This document shows, in pieces, positions 17,050 to 24,878 of a stretch of DNA of 61,607 bases. The stretch covers positions 2,377-63,983 of the forward strand of contig NZ_JAIBNX010000001.1 of the NCBI RefSeq assembly GCF_026130045.1. The letters run 5' to 3'. Numbering within the stretch: the first letter of the stretch is position 1; each line of letters begins with the position of its first letter. Position numbers and translations under genes: made by a program. Below the pieces are notes generated by a model. The model had not been told where the DNA came from, did not search any database, and saw nothing but the letters and a program-made list of their open reading frames with translations. The DNA is from Micromonospora sp. CPCC 205371. GTDB lineage: Bacteria > Actinomycetota > Actinomycetes > Mycobacteriales > Micromonosporaceae.

Positions 17050-17589
17050 ATGTTCCACGTGAATCATCCGCCTGAGCCGGGCGCCAAGATCCACGGCACC
17101 GACCCTTTCGCCGTACCGGATGAAGCGCGCTCGCCCGCGCGGAGACTGCGCGGGCGGCTGGCGTCGGCCGTGACCCTCTGGACGGCGCCCGGGCCCGCCG
17201 GGCTCACCGTGTCGACGACGCTGGTCGTCGACGGAGAGCCAGCGCGGCTACTCGGGGTGGTCGACGAGGAGGCCGACCTCTGGGCGGCCGCGCGGAGCGC
17301 GGGCCGCTTCGCCGTCGCGCCGCTGGCGAGCGCGCATCGCCAGCTCGCCGATCGCTTCGCGGGCCTGATGCCCGCGCCGGGCGGGCTCTTCAAGGGGTAC
17401 GCCTTCCGCGACACGCCCTACGGCCCTGTGCCCGCGGACGTCGCGACCTGGGTGGGCTGCCGGCTCGACAACGCCCGTGAGCTGGGCTGGGGCCTGCTGG
17501 TCGAGGCCACGGTCGAGACCGTGGAGCTGGGCGCGGACGATGATCCGCTTGTGTATTTCCGGGGCCGGTACCGCCAGCTCGGCCATTGA
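17050..17589 (+). CDS. Flavin reductase-like, FMN-binding protein
   Basis: A 179-residue protein with the split-barrel pattern of the flavin reductase family: ASAVTLWTAPGPAGLTVST near the start, an LLGVVDEEADLW segment, GRFAVAPLASAHRQLADRFAG, and a C-terminal FRGRYRQLGH. It should bind FMN and may reduce flavin with NAD(P)H. The first codons (MFHVNH) are encoded by a parS-like palindrome, described separately. It follows the ABC permease by 6 nt. No ribosome binding site is evident, as expected for a coupled gene. Confidence 0.82.
   Translation: MFHVNHPPEPGAKIHGTDPFAVPDEARSPARRLRGRLASAVTLWTAPGPAGLTVSTTLVVDGEPARLLGVVDEEADLWAAARSAGRFAVAPLASAHRQLADRFAGLMPAPGGLFKGYAFRDTPYGPVPADVATWVGCRLDNARELGWGLLVEATVETVELGADDDPLVYFRGRYRQLGH
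17051..17066. other. parS-like palindrome over the flavin reductase start
   Basis: TGTTCCACGTGAATCA matches the ParB-binding consensus TGTTTCACGTGAAACA at 14 of 16 positions, with the central CACGTG intact. The two differences are at positions 5 and 14 of the 16-mer and break the outer symmetry. The sequence lies inside the first codons of the gene. Confidence 0.45.
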
Positions 17590-17620
17590 CATCTTTCGAA
17601 GGACGGCACCGGTAAGCGGC

Positions 17621-17634
17621 GTGATCCACGTCAC
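17621..17634. promoter_or_regulatory. CRP/GlxR-like operator (GTGA-N6-TCAC)
   Basis: GTGATCCACGTCAC is a GTGA-N6-TCAC dyad, 133 nt before the DUF485 start. cAMP receptor proteins in actinobacteria (Crp, GlxR) and E. coli bind TGTGA-N6-TCACA. The outermost T and A of the full consensus are missing here. E. coli acs-yjcH-actP is CRP-controlled, so the placement is functionally plausible. Confidence 0.45.
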
Positions 17635-17766
17635 TCGGCGCAGCTAGGTAACCGTTCGGCGCAATCGACGACCACCATCACCCAGGCCACCCTACGGGCT
17701 TCTTACGGTGCGGGCCGAAACCCTGTGAGTACGAATACCCACGCCCCGTAAGGTGGTGAACCCCGC

Positions 17767-18114
17767 ATGACGACCGATGCACCCGCCCCGGCGCCCACGA
17801 CCCCGGAGCGGTACGTCGAGGTCCAGCGGTCGGACGAGTTTGCTGGGCTGCGCAAGGCCTTGCGCGGCTTCGTCTTCCCGATGACCGCAGCCTTCTTCCT
17901 CTGGTACGCGCTCTACGTGATCCTGTCCGCGTACGCACGCGGCTTCATGGACACCAAGGTGGTTGGCCACATCAACGTGGCGCTGATCTTCGGGCTGCTG
18001 CAGTTCGTATCCACGTTCCTGATCGCGTGGTACTACTCCCGGTACGCCAACAACAAGGTCGACCCGACGGCCGACAAGATCCGCGCGGCGCTCGAGAACG
18101 GGGACAAGGAATGA
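17767..18114 (+). CDS. DUF485 membrane protein (YjcH-like)
   Basis: A 115-residue protein of the DUF485 family, with an ERYVEVQRSDEFAGLRKALR amphipathic start and two helices (about residues 38-58 and 68-92). The family is encoded immediately before acetate permease ActP in many bacteria and is thought to associate with it. It overlaps the downstream symporter by ATGA. The start is ATG 17767. The upstream 177-nt space holds the CRP-like site. Confidence 0.9.
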   Translation: MTTDAPAPAPTTPERYVEVQRSDEFAGLRKALRGFVFPMTAAFFLWYALYVILSAYARGFMDTKVVGHINVALIFGLLQFVSTFLIAWYYSRYANNKVDPTADKIRAALENGDKE

Positions 18115-19784
18115 GTGCGTTTCTTGCCGCGGAAGCCGGCGACACCACCGCACGGACCCTGACCATCATCCTGTTCCTCGTCTTCGTGGCGGTCACTCTC
18201 GCCATCACGGTGTGGGCCAGCCGCCAGACCAAGACCGCCACCGACTTCTACGCCGGCGGCCGCGCGTTCTCCGGCTTCCAGAACGGCATGGCGATCGGCG
18301 GCGACTACATGTCCGCCGCGTCGTTCCTCGGCATCGCCGGCCTCATCGCGCTGTACGGCTACGACGGCTTCCTGTACTCGATCGGCTTCCTGGTGGCCTG
18401 GCTGGTGGCCCTGCTCCTGGTCGCCGAGCTGCTCCGGAACTCGGGCAAGTACACGATGGCCGACGTGCTCGCCTTCCGGATGCGGCAGCGTCCGGTGCGC
18501 ACCGCCGCCTCCGTCTCAACGGTGACCGTGTCGATCTTCTACCTGATCGCCCAGATGGTCGGCGCGGGCGCGCTGGTCGCGCTGCTGCTCGGCATCCGGC
18601 CGGGCACCACGTTCCTGGGCATGGACGCCGACGCCGCGAAGATCGCCACGATCGTCCTGGTCGGCGCCCTGATGATCGTCTACGTGACGGTCGGCGGCAT
18701 GAAGGGCACCACGTACGTCCAGATCGTCAAGGCGTTCCTGCTCATGAGCGGCGCGGCGATCATGACGGTTCTGGTGCTGGCCAAGTTCAACTTCAACCTC
18801 TCGTCGCTGCTCGGCGCGGCGGCGGACGCCTCCGGCAAGGGCGACGCGTTCCTGGAGCCGGGCCTGCGGTACGGCGTGGATGTCGCCGACAACGCGAGGC
18901 AGACCTTCTACAACAAGATGGACCTGCTCTCGCTCGGCATCGCCCTGGTGCTCGGCACCGCCGGCCTGCCGCACATCCTGATCCGCTTCTACACCGTCCC
19001 GACCGCCCGCGCGGCCCGCAAGAGCGTGCTCTGGGCGATCGGCATCATCGGCACCTTCTACCTCTTCACCCTGGCGCTCGGCTTCGGCGCGGCGGCGCTG
19101 GTCGGCGGCGAGGAAATCCGGGCTCAGGACGCGGCCGGAAACACGGCGGCGCCGCAGCTCGCCGAGCAACTCGGCCTCGACTTCCTCGGTGGCGACACCG
19201 GCGGGGCGGTGATGCTGGCGGTCATCGCGGCGGTCGCCTTCGCGACGATCCTCGCCGTGGTCGCCGGGCTCACACTGGCGTCGTCGTCGAGCATCGCGCA
19301 CGACTTCTACGCCAATGTGATCAAGAGGGGTCAGACGTCCGAGGGCCAAGAGGTCAAGGTCGCCCGTATCGCGGCGTTCGTGATCGGCGCGATCTCGATC
19401 GTGCTGGCGCTCTTCGCGCAGAGCCTCAACGTGGCCTTCCTGGTCGCGCTCGCGTTCGCGGTCGCGGCGTCCGGCAACCTGCCGGCGATCCTGTACAGCC
19501 TCTTCTGGAAGCGGTTCAACACGTCCGGCGCGGTCTGGGCCATCTACGGCGGTCTCCTGGCCGCCGTGGTGCTGGTCTTCTTCTCGCCGGTCGTGTCCGG
19601 GGCGCCGACGTCGATGTTCAAGAACTCGGACTGGCAGTGGTTCCCGCTGAACAACCCGGGCATCATCTCCATCCCGTTCGGCTTCCTGTGCGGCTGGATT
19701 GGCACGTTGCTCTCCAAGGAGAGCGACGAGCAGAAATACGCCGAGCTGGAGGTGCGCTCCCTCACCGGCGCGGGCGCGCACTGA
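18111..19784 (+). CDS. actP: Cation/acetate symporter ActP
   Basis: A 557-residue sodium:solute symporter with about 13 membrane segments and ActP-type motifs: AIGGDYMSAASFLGIAGLI (about residues 61-79), GTAGLPHILIRFYTVP and SSSSIAHDFYANV. It imports acetate and probably related monocarboxylates. It is translationally coupled to DUF485 (ATGA) and ends at a strong hairpin terminator. It is a clear paralogue of the symporter at 13001-14668 but lacks that protein's long polar loop. Confidence 0.93.
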   Translation: MSAFLAAEAGDTTARTLTIILFLVFVAVTLAITVWASRQTKTATDFYAGGRAFSGFQNGMAIGGDYMSAASFLGIAGLIALYGYDGFLYSIGFLVAWLVALLLVAELLRNSGKYTMADVLAFRMRQRPVRTAASVSTVTVSIFYLIAQMVGAGALVALLLGIRPGTTFLGMDADAAKIATIVLVGALMIVYVTVGGMKGTTYVQIVKAFLLMSGAAIMTVLVLAKFNFNLSSLLGAAADASGKGDAFLEPGLRYGVDVADNARQTFYNKMDLLSLGIALVLGTAGLPHILIRFYTVPTARAARKSVLWAIGIIGTFYLFTLALGFGAAALVGGEEIRAQDAAGNTAAPQLAEQLGLDFLGGDTGGAVMLAVIAAVAFATILAVVAGLTLASSSSIAHDFYANVIKRGQTSEGQEVKVARIAAFVIGAISIVLALFAQSLNVAFLVALAFAVAASGNLPAILYSLFWKRFNTSGAVWAIYGGLLAAVVLVFFSPVVSGAPTSMFKNSDWQWFPLNNPGIISIPFGFLCGWIGTLLSKESDEQKYAELEVRSLTGAGAH

Positions 19785-19798
19785 CAGACGGCACGAAC

Positions 19799-19838
19799 GA
19801 CGGACCCGTGCGGTTGTGGCTGGCCGCACGGGTTCGTC
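19799..19838 (+). terminator. Hairpin terminator after actP
   Basis: Arms ACCCGTGCGG (19804-19813) and CCGCACGGGT (19824-19833) pair perfectly around a 10-nt loop. The stem extends outward with one G.T pair and GACG-type flanks to 19799/19838. There is no U-run, as is usual in high-GC actinobacteria. Confidence 0.75.
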
Positions 19839-19905
19839 CCGTCCTGGACCCGGGTACGTGACAGGGCACCAATCCGGCTGGACGGGAGATCGGTAGGCTT
19901 GCCTC

Positions 19906-20886
19906 ATGGTCATAGCGCCGCGATTCGGAGCAGGTCACCGCGTCCTCGTCACCGGAGGCGCGGGATTCGTGCCGTCGCACCTGGTCGACGCCCTGCTCGC
20001 GCGCGAATGCACGGTCGTGGCCGTCGACAACTTCGTCACCGGCTCCAAGGACAACCTGAGCCACCTCGCGGATCACCCGCGGTTCGCATTGGTCGAGGCC
20101 GACATCTCAGACGGGCTGCCGCACCACCACCCGGCGATCACCGAGCGCTTCGACGCGATCATGCATATGGCGTCGCCGGCGAGCCCTAAAGACTTCGCCA
20201 CGCTGCCGATCGAGATCCTCCGGGTCGGTTCGGTCGCCACGATGCACCTGCTCGACCGGGCGGTCACCGACGGCGCCCGGTTCCTGCTGGCGTCCACCTC
20301 CGAGGCGTACGGCGACCCGCAGGTGCACCCCCAGCCCGAGACATACTGGGGCAACGTCAACCCCATCGGCGTCCGCAGCGTGTACGACGAGTCCAAGCGG
20401 TTCGCCGAGGCGGCCACGATGGCGTACCACCGCCACCACGGCCTCGACGTCGCGATCGTGCGGATCTTCAACACGTACGGACCACGGATGCGACCCGACG
20501 ACGGGCGTGCGGTGCCGACGTTCATCACCCAGGCGCTGCGCGGTGAGCCCATCACGCTGCACGGCACCGGCACCCAGACCCGCTCCGTCTGCTACGTCGA
20601 CGACCTGGTGCGGGGCATCCTGCTGCTGCTCGACTCCGAGGAGACCGGGCCGATCAACTGCGGCACGGAGCACGAGTTCTCGATGCGCGAGCTGGCCGAG
20701 CTGATCGTGCGGCTGACCGGCAGCTCGTCCGAGATCACATACCTGCCGCGTACCGCCGACGACCCGGAGATGCGGCGACCCGACCTGACGCTGGCGCGTA
20801 CGCGGTTGGGCTTCGAGCCCGAGGTCGGCGTCGAAGACGGCCTGAGCCGTACGATCGCCCACTTCACCAGCCGCCTAACCCACTAG
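19906..20886 (+). CDS. UDP-glucuronate decarboxylase-like (UDP-xylose synthase) SDR enzyme
   Basis: A 326-residue extended short-chain dehydrogenase, in the pattern of UDP-glucuronic acid decarboxylase, which makes UDP-xylose from UDP-glucuronate with bound NAD. The catalytic Tyr160-x3-Lys164 lies in VYDESK, STSEAYGDP supplies the Ser/Glu site and VRIFNTYGPRM follows. The Rossmann loop reads GGAGFVPSHL (17-26): the usual third glycine (GFIGSH) is Pro23, discussed as a finding. UDP-xylose would suit a cell wall containing xylose, typical of Micromonosporaceae. dTDP-glucose dehydratase-like alternatives are less likely. It is followed by four LCP genes. Confidence 0.82.
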   Translation: MVIAPRFGAGHRVLVTGGAGFVPSHLVDALLARECTVVAVDNFVTGSKDNLSHLADHPRFALVEADISDGLPHHHPAITERFDAIMHMASPASPKDFATLPIEILRVGSVATMHLLDRAVTDGARFLLASTSEAYGDPQVHPQPETYWGNVNPIGVRSVYDESKRFAEAATMAYHRHHGLDVAIVRIFNTYGPRMRPDDGRAVPTFITQALRGEPITLHGTGTQTRSVCYVDDLVRGILLLLDSEETGPINCGTEHEFSMRELAELIVRLTGSSSEITYLPRTADDPEMRRPDLTLARTRLGFEPEVGVEDGLSRTIAHFTSRLTH

Positions 20887-20896
20887 CCCCCACCCC

Positions 20897-20943
20897 ACCC
20901 CCGTGCCAGCGCCGCGAGCCGGGCGGCGGAGCGGCGCGGGGGT
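20897..20943. terminator. GC-rich imperfect hairpin between the SDR and LCP genes
   Basis: GCGCCGC (20909-20915) pairs with GCGGCGC (20931-20937). An outer ACCCCCG/CGGGGGT pair extends it across a 5-nt bulge. It starts 11 nt after the stop of the UDP-xylose synthase-like gene, so a terminator is plausible. The rest of the 152-nt gap is C/G-rich low complexity. Confidence 0.4.
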
Positions 20944-21038
20944 GTAGGTGCGTGGGTGGGGCGCTGGTGAGTCCCATGTTTGTGCCGTTGCGGTGGCGGT
21001 GAAAGGCGAACTTGGATTTCCGACATACCCTGAGTTAC

Positions 21039-22283
21039 ATGTCACCGACCAGGTCTCCCTACGGCAGCAGCGCCGGACGAGCCTCCGTGCCGGGTGCGAA
21101 CTCTCCCAACTCGGGACGTATCTCCGGCCGCGCCCGCATTCCGGGTGCTGACGCGGACGACTATGGGCGGTTCGGGCCGCCTTCACGGTCAGTGTCCGGC
21201 GGCGGACGCGGGCCGGTGGGGCCGTACGGGCCTGGTGGACCGCGGGGACCTGTCGGCCCTGGCGGTGGACGCGGGCGACTGCGGCCGAAGTGGGGCAGGA
21301 TCGGCCTGCTGGTGGGCGTGATCGTGGTGGTGCTGGGCCTGCTCGGTGCGGGCGGGCTGTGGGCGTACGTGAACGGCCTCGATGACGATATTGCCCGCAC
21401 CGACCCGTTTTCGGAGATTACCGGTGGGCGGCCAGCGAAGACGGTCGACGGCTCGCTCAACATTCTCCTGGTCGGCAGCGACTCTCGTGACCCGGACGCC
21501 CCGGTCGACAAGTCCAGCAAGTGGCGCGCCGACACGATCATCGTGATGCACATCCCGGCCAGCCACAACGAGGCGTACCTGGTGTCGATCCCCCGGGATC
21601 TCTACGTACCGATCCCGGAGAGCGCGAAGGCGGACTGCGGCGGCCAGCGCGGTAAGATCAACGCGGCGTTCGCGTTTGGTGGGCTGCCACTGGCTGTACG
21701 TACCGTGGAGTGCTTCACGGACGTGCGCATCGACCACGTCATGGCGATCGACTTCGCCGGCTTCAAAGAGGTCACCGACGCGCTTGGTGGTGTCGACCTC
21801 AACGTCGAGCGCACGACCAAGTCGATCCACAAGCCGTACCGGACGTTCCAGAAGGGCGTCAACCACATGGACGGCGCCGAGGCGCTCGACTGGATCCGCC
21901 AGCGCAAGCAGTTTCCGGACGGTGACTTCGCCCGGATGCGCCACCAGCAGGAGTTCCTGAAGGCGCTGATGGACAAGGCGGCGAGTACCGGCACGCTGAC
22001 GAACCCCAAGAAGCTGAACTCGTTTCTCCAGGCGGTGACCGACGCGGTGACCGTGGACGACGGCTTCTCCCTGGTCGACATGGCGCTTCAGTTCCGCAAC
22101 CTGCGCGGCGAGAACCTGAAGTTCATCACCAGCCCGCACAACGGCAGCCAGACGATCAACGGTGAGTCGGTGGTCGTGTCGAACAAGGAAAAGGCGCTGG
22201 AGATGTACCAGGCGATGGCCAATGACACGATGAAGGACTGGGTGACGGCGAACGCCACGCCGAGCCCCAAGGCAGGGAGCTGA
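21039..22283 (+). CDS. LytR-CpsA-Psr (LCP) family protein 1
   Basis: A 414-residue membrane-anchored LCP phosphotransferase. LCP enzymes move lipid-linked glycopolymers onto peptidoglycan at the outer face of the membrane. Residues 1-85 are cytoplasmic, Gly/Pro-rich and collagen-like between about 52 and 82. One transmembrane helix follows (about 87-110). The LCP domain shows ILLVGSDSRD, RADTIIVMHIPA, LVSIPRDLYV, an INAAF motif, and DWIRQRKQ...DFARMRHQQEFL. ATG 21039 is preferred over an upstream TTG at 21012. It is the first of four tandem LCP genes, each separate and not overlapping. Confidence 0.92.
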   Translation: MSPTRSPYGSSAGRASVPGANSPNSGRISGRARIPGADADDYGRFGPPSRSVSGGGRGPVGPYGPGGPRGPVGPGGGRGRLRPKWGRIGLLVGVIVVVLGLLGAGGLWAYVNGLDDDIARTDPFSEITGGRPAKTVDGSLNILLVGSDSRDPDAPVDKSSKWRADTIIVMHIPASHNEAYLVSIPRDLYVPIPESAKADCGGQRGKINAAFAFGGLPLAVRTVECFTDVRIDHVMAIDFAGFKEVTDALGGVDLNVERTTKSIHKPYRTFQKGVNHMDGAEALDWIRQRKQFPDGDFARMRHQQEFLKALMDKAASTGTLTNPKKLNSFLQAVTDAVTVDDGFSLVDMALQFRNLRGENLKFITSPHNGSQTINGESVVVSNKEKALEMYQAMANDTMKDWVTANATPSPKAGS

Positions 22284-22379
22284 CGGCGGTTCGCCGGGGC
22301 GTCACCTGGGCTTCATGATCCGTATCCCGTACGGCCGTAGCCTCCGCGCTGGACTCTGTCGTCGGCGATCGGACCCGGG

Positions 22380-23540
22380 ATGCAGGTGGAGCGCGGCCAG
22401 CGCCCTGGAAAAAGAAGACGTGATCCGCTCTGGGCCCGGCTGACCGTCATCGGCGGGGCGGTGCTGATGATGCTCAGCGGCACCGCGATCGTCGGCGCCC
22501 ACGCGATCATCGGCAACGCCACCTCGAACATCGAGACGACGAACCTGCTCGGCGGCGACGCGGCCGCCGCCGGGCAGCCGGGCGGTAACGACATCGACGG
22601 GCCGGTCAACATGCTGCTGGTCGGCATTGACGCCCGCCCCCCCCGCAGGTCGGGGGCCAGCGTCCTGGCAGACACGATCGTCGTACTGCACATCCCGGCC
22701 AGCCACGACCAGGCGTACCTGGTGTCGCTTCCCCGGGACTGGCGAGTGGACATCCCCGCGTACGCGAAGACCGGCGCCGGCGCGAGCGTTGGCAAGATCA
22801 ACGGAGCCTTCAGCAAGGGGTACCAGGGGTCGGGCACCGAGCTGGAGAAGCGCGCCCGGGGCGTCGACTCGCTGGCCCGGACGATCAACCGGGCGACGGG
22901 CATCAAGTTCAACGGTGCCGCGATCATCGACTTCTCGGGGTTCGAGGCGGTGGTGAAGGAGCTCGGCGGCGTCCAGATGTGCGTCGACCAGCGGGCGGAG
23001 TCGATCCACCTGGGCGTCGACAAGAACGGAAAGATCCTCAAGCTCTGGTACAAGGAGGGCGCGGGCATCCAGGATCTGCCGCCAGGGGGCCACGCGCTGG
23101 TGCACGAGGTGGGTTGCCGCCGGATGTCCGCTCAGCTCGCTCTCGACTACGCCCGCATCCGCAAGAGCCTGCCGAACGGCGACTACGACCGCCAGCGCCA
23201 CCAGCAGCAGCTCATCAAGGCGATCGCCAAGGAGGCGACGAGCAAGGGCGTGATCACGAACCCGGTCAAGCTGAACAACGTGATCAAGGCAGCCGGCAAG
23301 GCGTTCGTGCTCGACACCCAGGGCATCCCGGTGGCCGACTTCATCTTCACGCTCCGCCGGGTCGCCGCGAACGACCTCGTATTGATCAAGACCAACGGTG
23401 GCAAGGTACAACCGTTGATGATCGACGGACAGAGCTTCGAGCAGCTTAGCGATCGTTCGATGGCGATGCTCGCGGCGGTACGGGATGGCACGCTCGCCGA
23501 TTTCCTTGTCAGCAATCCGCAGTTCATCGCTAAGACGTGA
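22380..23540 (+). CDS. LytR-CpsA-Psr (LCP) family protein 2
   Basis: A 386-residue LCP protein. A short basic cytoplasmic tail (GKRRRDPLWARL) precedes one transmembrane helix (about residues 22-44), then an extracellular LCP domain: MLLVGIDAR, ADTIVVLHIPA, LVSLPRDW, GKINGAF, LDYARIRKS and DYDRQRHQQQLIKAI. A cysteine pair (MCVDQ and EVGCRRM) could form a disulfide. Compared with protein 1 it lacks the collagen-like leader and is much closer in sequence to protein 3, suggesting a recent duplication. The start is ATG 22380; no strong Shine-Dalgarno site is visible. Confidence 0.92.
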   Translation: MQVERGQRPGKRRRDPLWARLTVIGGAVLMMLSGTAIVGAHAIIGNATSNIETTNLLGGDAAAAGQPGGNDIDGPVNMLLVGIDARPPRRSGASVLADTIVVLHIPASHDQAYLVSLPRDWRVDIPAYAKTGAGASVGKINGAFSKGYQGSGTELEKRARGVDSLARTINRATGIKFNGAAIIDFSGFEAVVKELGGVQMCVDQRAESIHLGVDKNGKILKLWYKEGAGIQDLPPGGHALVHEVGCRRMSAQLALDYARIRKSLPNGDYDRQRHQQQLIKAIAKEATSKGVITNPVKLNNVIKAAGKAFVLDTQGIPVADFIFTLRRVAANDLVLIKTNGGKVQPLMIDGQSFEQLSDRSMAMLAAVRDGTLADFLVSNPQFIAKT

Positions 23541-23669
23541 GCCGCTACGCCCCTATTTGCGGTAGTGCATCCAGTCGGCGACACGTACCTGAAACGCAGG
23601 GGAACTCGCGGAGTCGAGAAGGTGTCCGTAAAGTGGGCTAGCCCCCTTGTCCCCGACCTGGAGAGCAGG

Positions 23670-24857
23670 ATGCCGGTTCAGACGCCCCGACGCCCCGCGT
23701 CGCTGGAGCGACCCGCCGCCTCCTCCCCCGTCAAGCCCCCAGCCCGCACCAACACCAAGTCCACGAAGACCAAGCGCCGGAAGGACCCCCTGTGGGCCCG
23801 CCTGACGGTCGTCTTCGGTGCGGTGCTGATGATGGTCAGCGGTGGCGCGATCGTGGGAAGTAAGGCACTGCTCAACCAGGCGACGGGCGACATCGAGACG
23901 ACCAACCTGCTGGGCACCGCCAGCAAGACCGACGCGGAGGGTGGCAAGAGCCTCGACGGCCCGATCGACCTTCTCCTGCTGGGCGTCGACGCGCGCGCCC
24001 GGTGGGACGTCAACGACACTCGGGCCGACACGATCATCATCCTGCACATCCCAGCCACCCACGACCAGGCGTACCTGATCTCGATCCCGCGCGACACGCA
24101 GGTGCAGGTGCCGGCGTTCAAGAAGAACGGGTACGCGGGCGGCTCCGCCAAGGCGACGGAGGCGTTCTTCCACGGCGCCCAGAACGGCGGCGGGTGGGCC
24201 GGCGGCGCCCAACTGATGGCACAGACGATCAAGAACCTGACCGGCATCAGCTTCGACGGTGCCGCGATCATCGACTTCAACGGCTTCAAGGGCGTGATCG
24301 ACGCCTTGGGCAGCGTGCGGATGTGCGTCGACCAGGAGGTCAGGTCGCATCACATGACGCTGGTCAACGGCAAGCCCACCTGGAACGCCGACGCCAAGAA
24401 GATGAGCGGCAAGAAGGAGCCGGTCATCCACAAGGTCGGCTGTCGCGAAATGAAGGGCTGGGAGGCGCTCGACTACTCCCGCCAGCGATACGGGCTCAAA
24501 AACGGCGACTACGACCGCCAGCGTCACCAGCAGCAGCTCATCAAGGCGATGGCGAAGAAAGCAGTCGACACCGGGATGACCAACCCGCTCAAGCTCAACG
24601 GGTTGATGAAGGCCGCGGGTAAGGCGTTCGTGCTCGACACGGGTAGCGCCAGCACCGCCGACTTCCTCTTCACGATGCGCGGCGTGGCCGCCAACGACCT
24701 GGTGCTGCTGCGCACCAACAACGGCACGTTCAGCGGCAACACCGAGGGCCGCGAGGTGCTCAACCCGATCAGCCAGGACATGTTCAAAGCGGTCAAAGAC
24801 GACAAGCTCGGCCAATTCATCCTGGAGAATCCGACAGTTCTGGCCAAAGAGAAATAA
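23670..24857 (+). CDS. LytR-CpsA-Psr (LCP) family protein 3
   Basis: A 395-residue LCP protein. The cytoplasmic leader is Lys/Arg/Pro-rich (about residues 1-38), then KDPLWARLTVVFGAVLMM begins a membrane helix nearly identical to that of protein 2. The LCP domain has LLLGVDARAR, ADTIIILHIPA, LISIPRDTQV, DYSRQRYGL and DYDRQRHQQQLIKAM, plus the same cysteine pair. The KINGAF motif is changed to KATEAFF here, so substrate binding may differ. ATG 23670 has a GGAGAG site 5 nt upstream; an in-frame start at 23565 would add 35 unlikely residues. Confidence 0.92.
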   Translation: MPVQTPRRPASLERPAASSPVKPPARTNTKSTKTKRRKDPLWARLTVVFGAVLMMVSGGAIVGSKALLNQATGDIETTNLLGTASKTDAEGGKSLDGPIDLLLLGVDARARWDVNDTRADTIIILHIPATHDQAYLISIPRDTQVQVPAFKKNGYAGGSAKATEAFFHGAQNGGGWAGGAQLMAQTIKNLTGISFDGAAIIDFNGFKGVIDALGSVRMCVDQEVRSHHMTLVNGKPTWNADAKKMSGKKEPVIHKVGCREMKGWEALDYSRQRYGLKNGDYDRQRHQQQLIKAMAKKAVDTGMTNPLKLNGLMKAAGKAFVLDTGSASTADFLFTMRGVAANDLVLLRTNNGTFSGNTEGREVLNPISQDMFKAVKDDKLGQFILENPTVLAKEK

Positions 24858-24878
24858 GCCCAAAGTAGGCTCGCCTAT

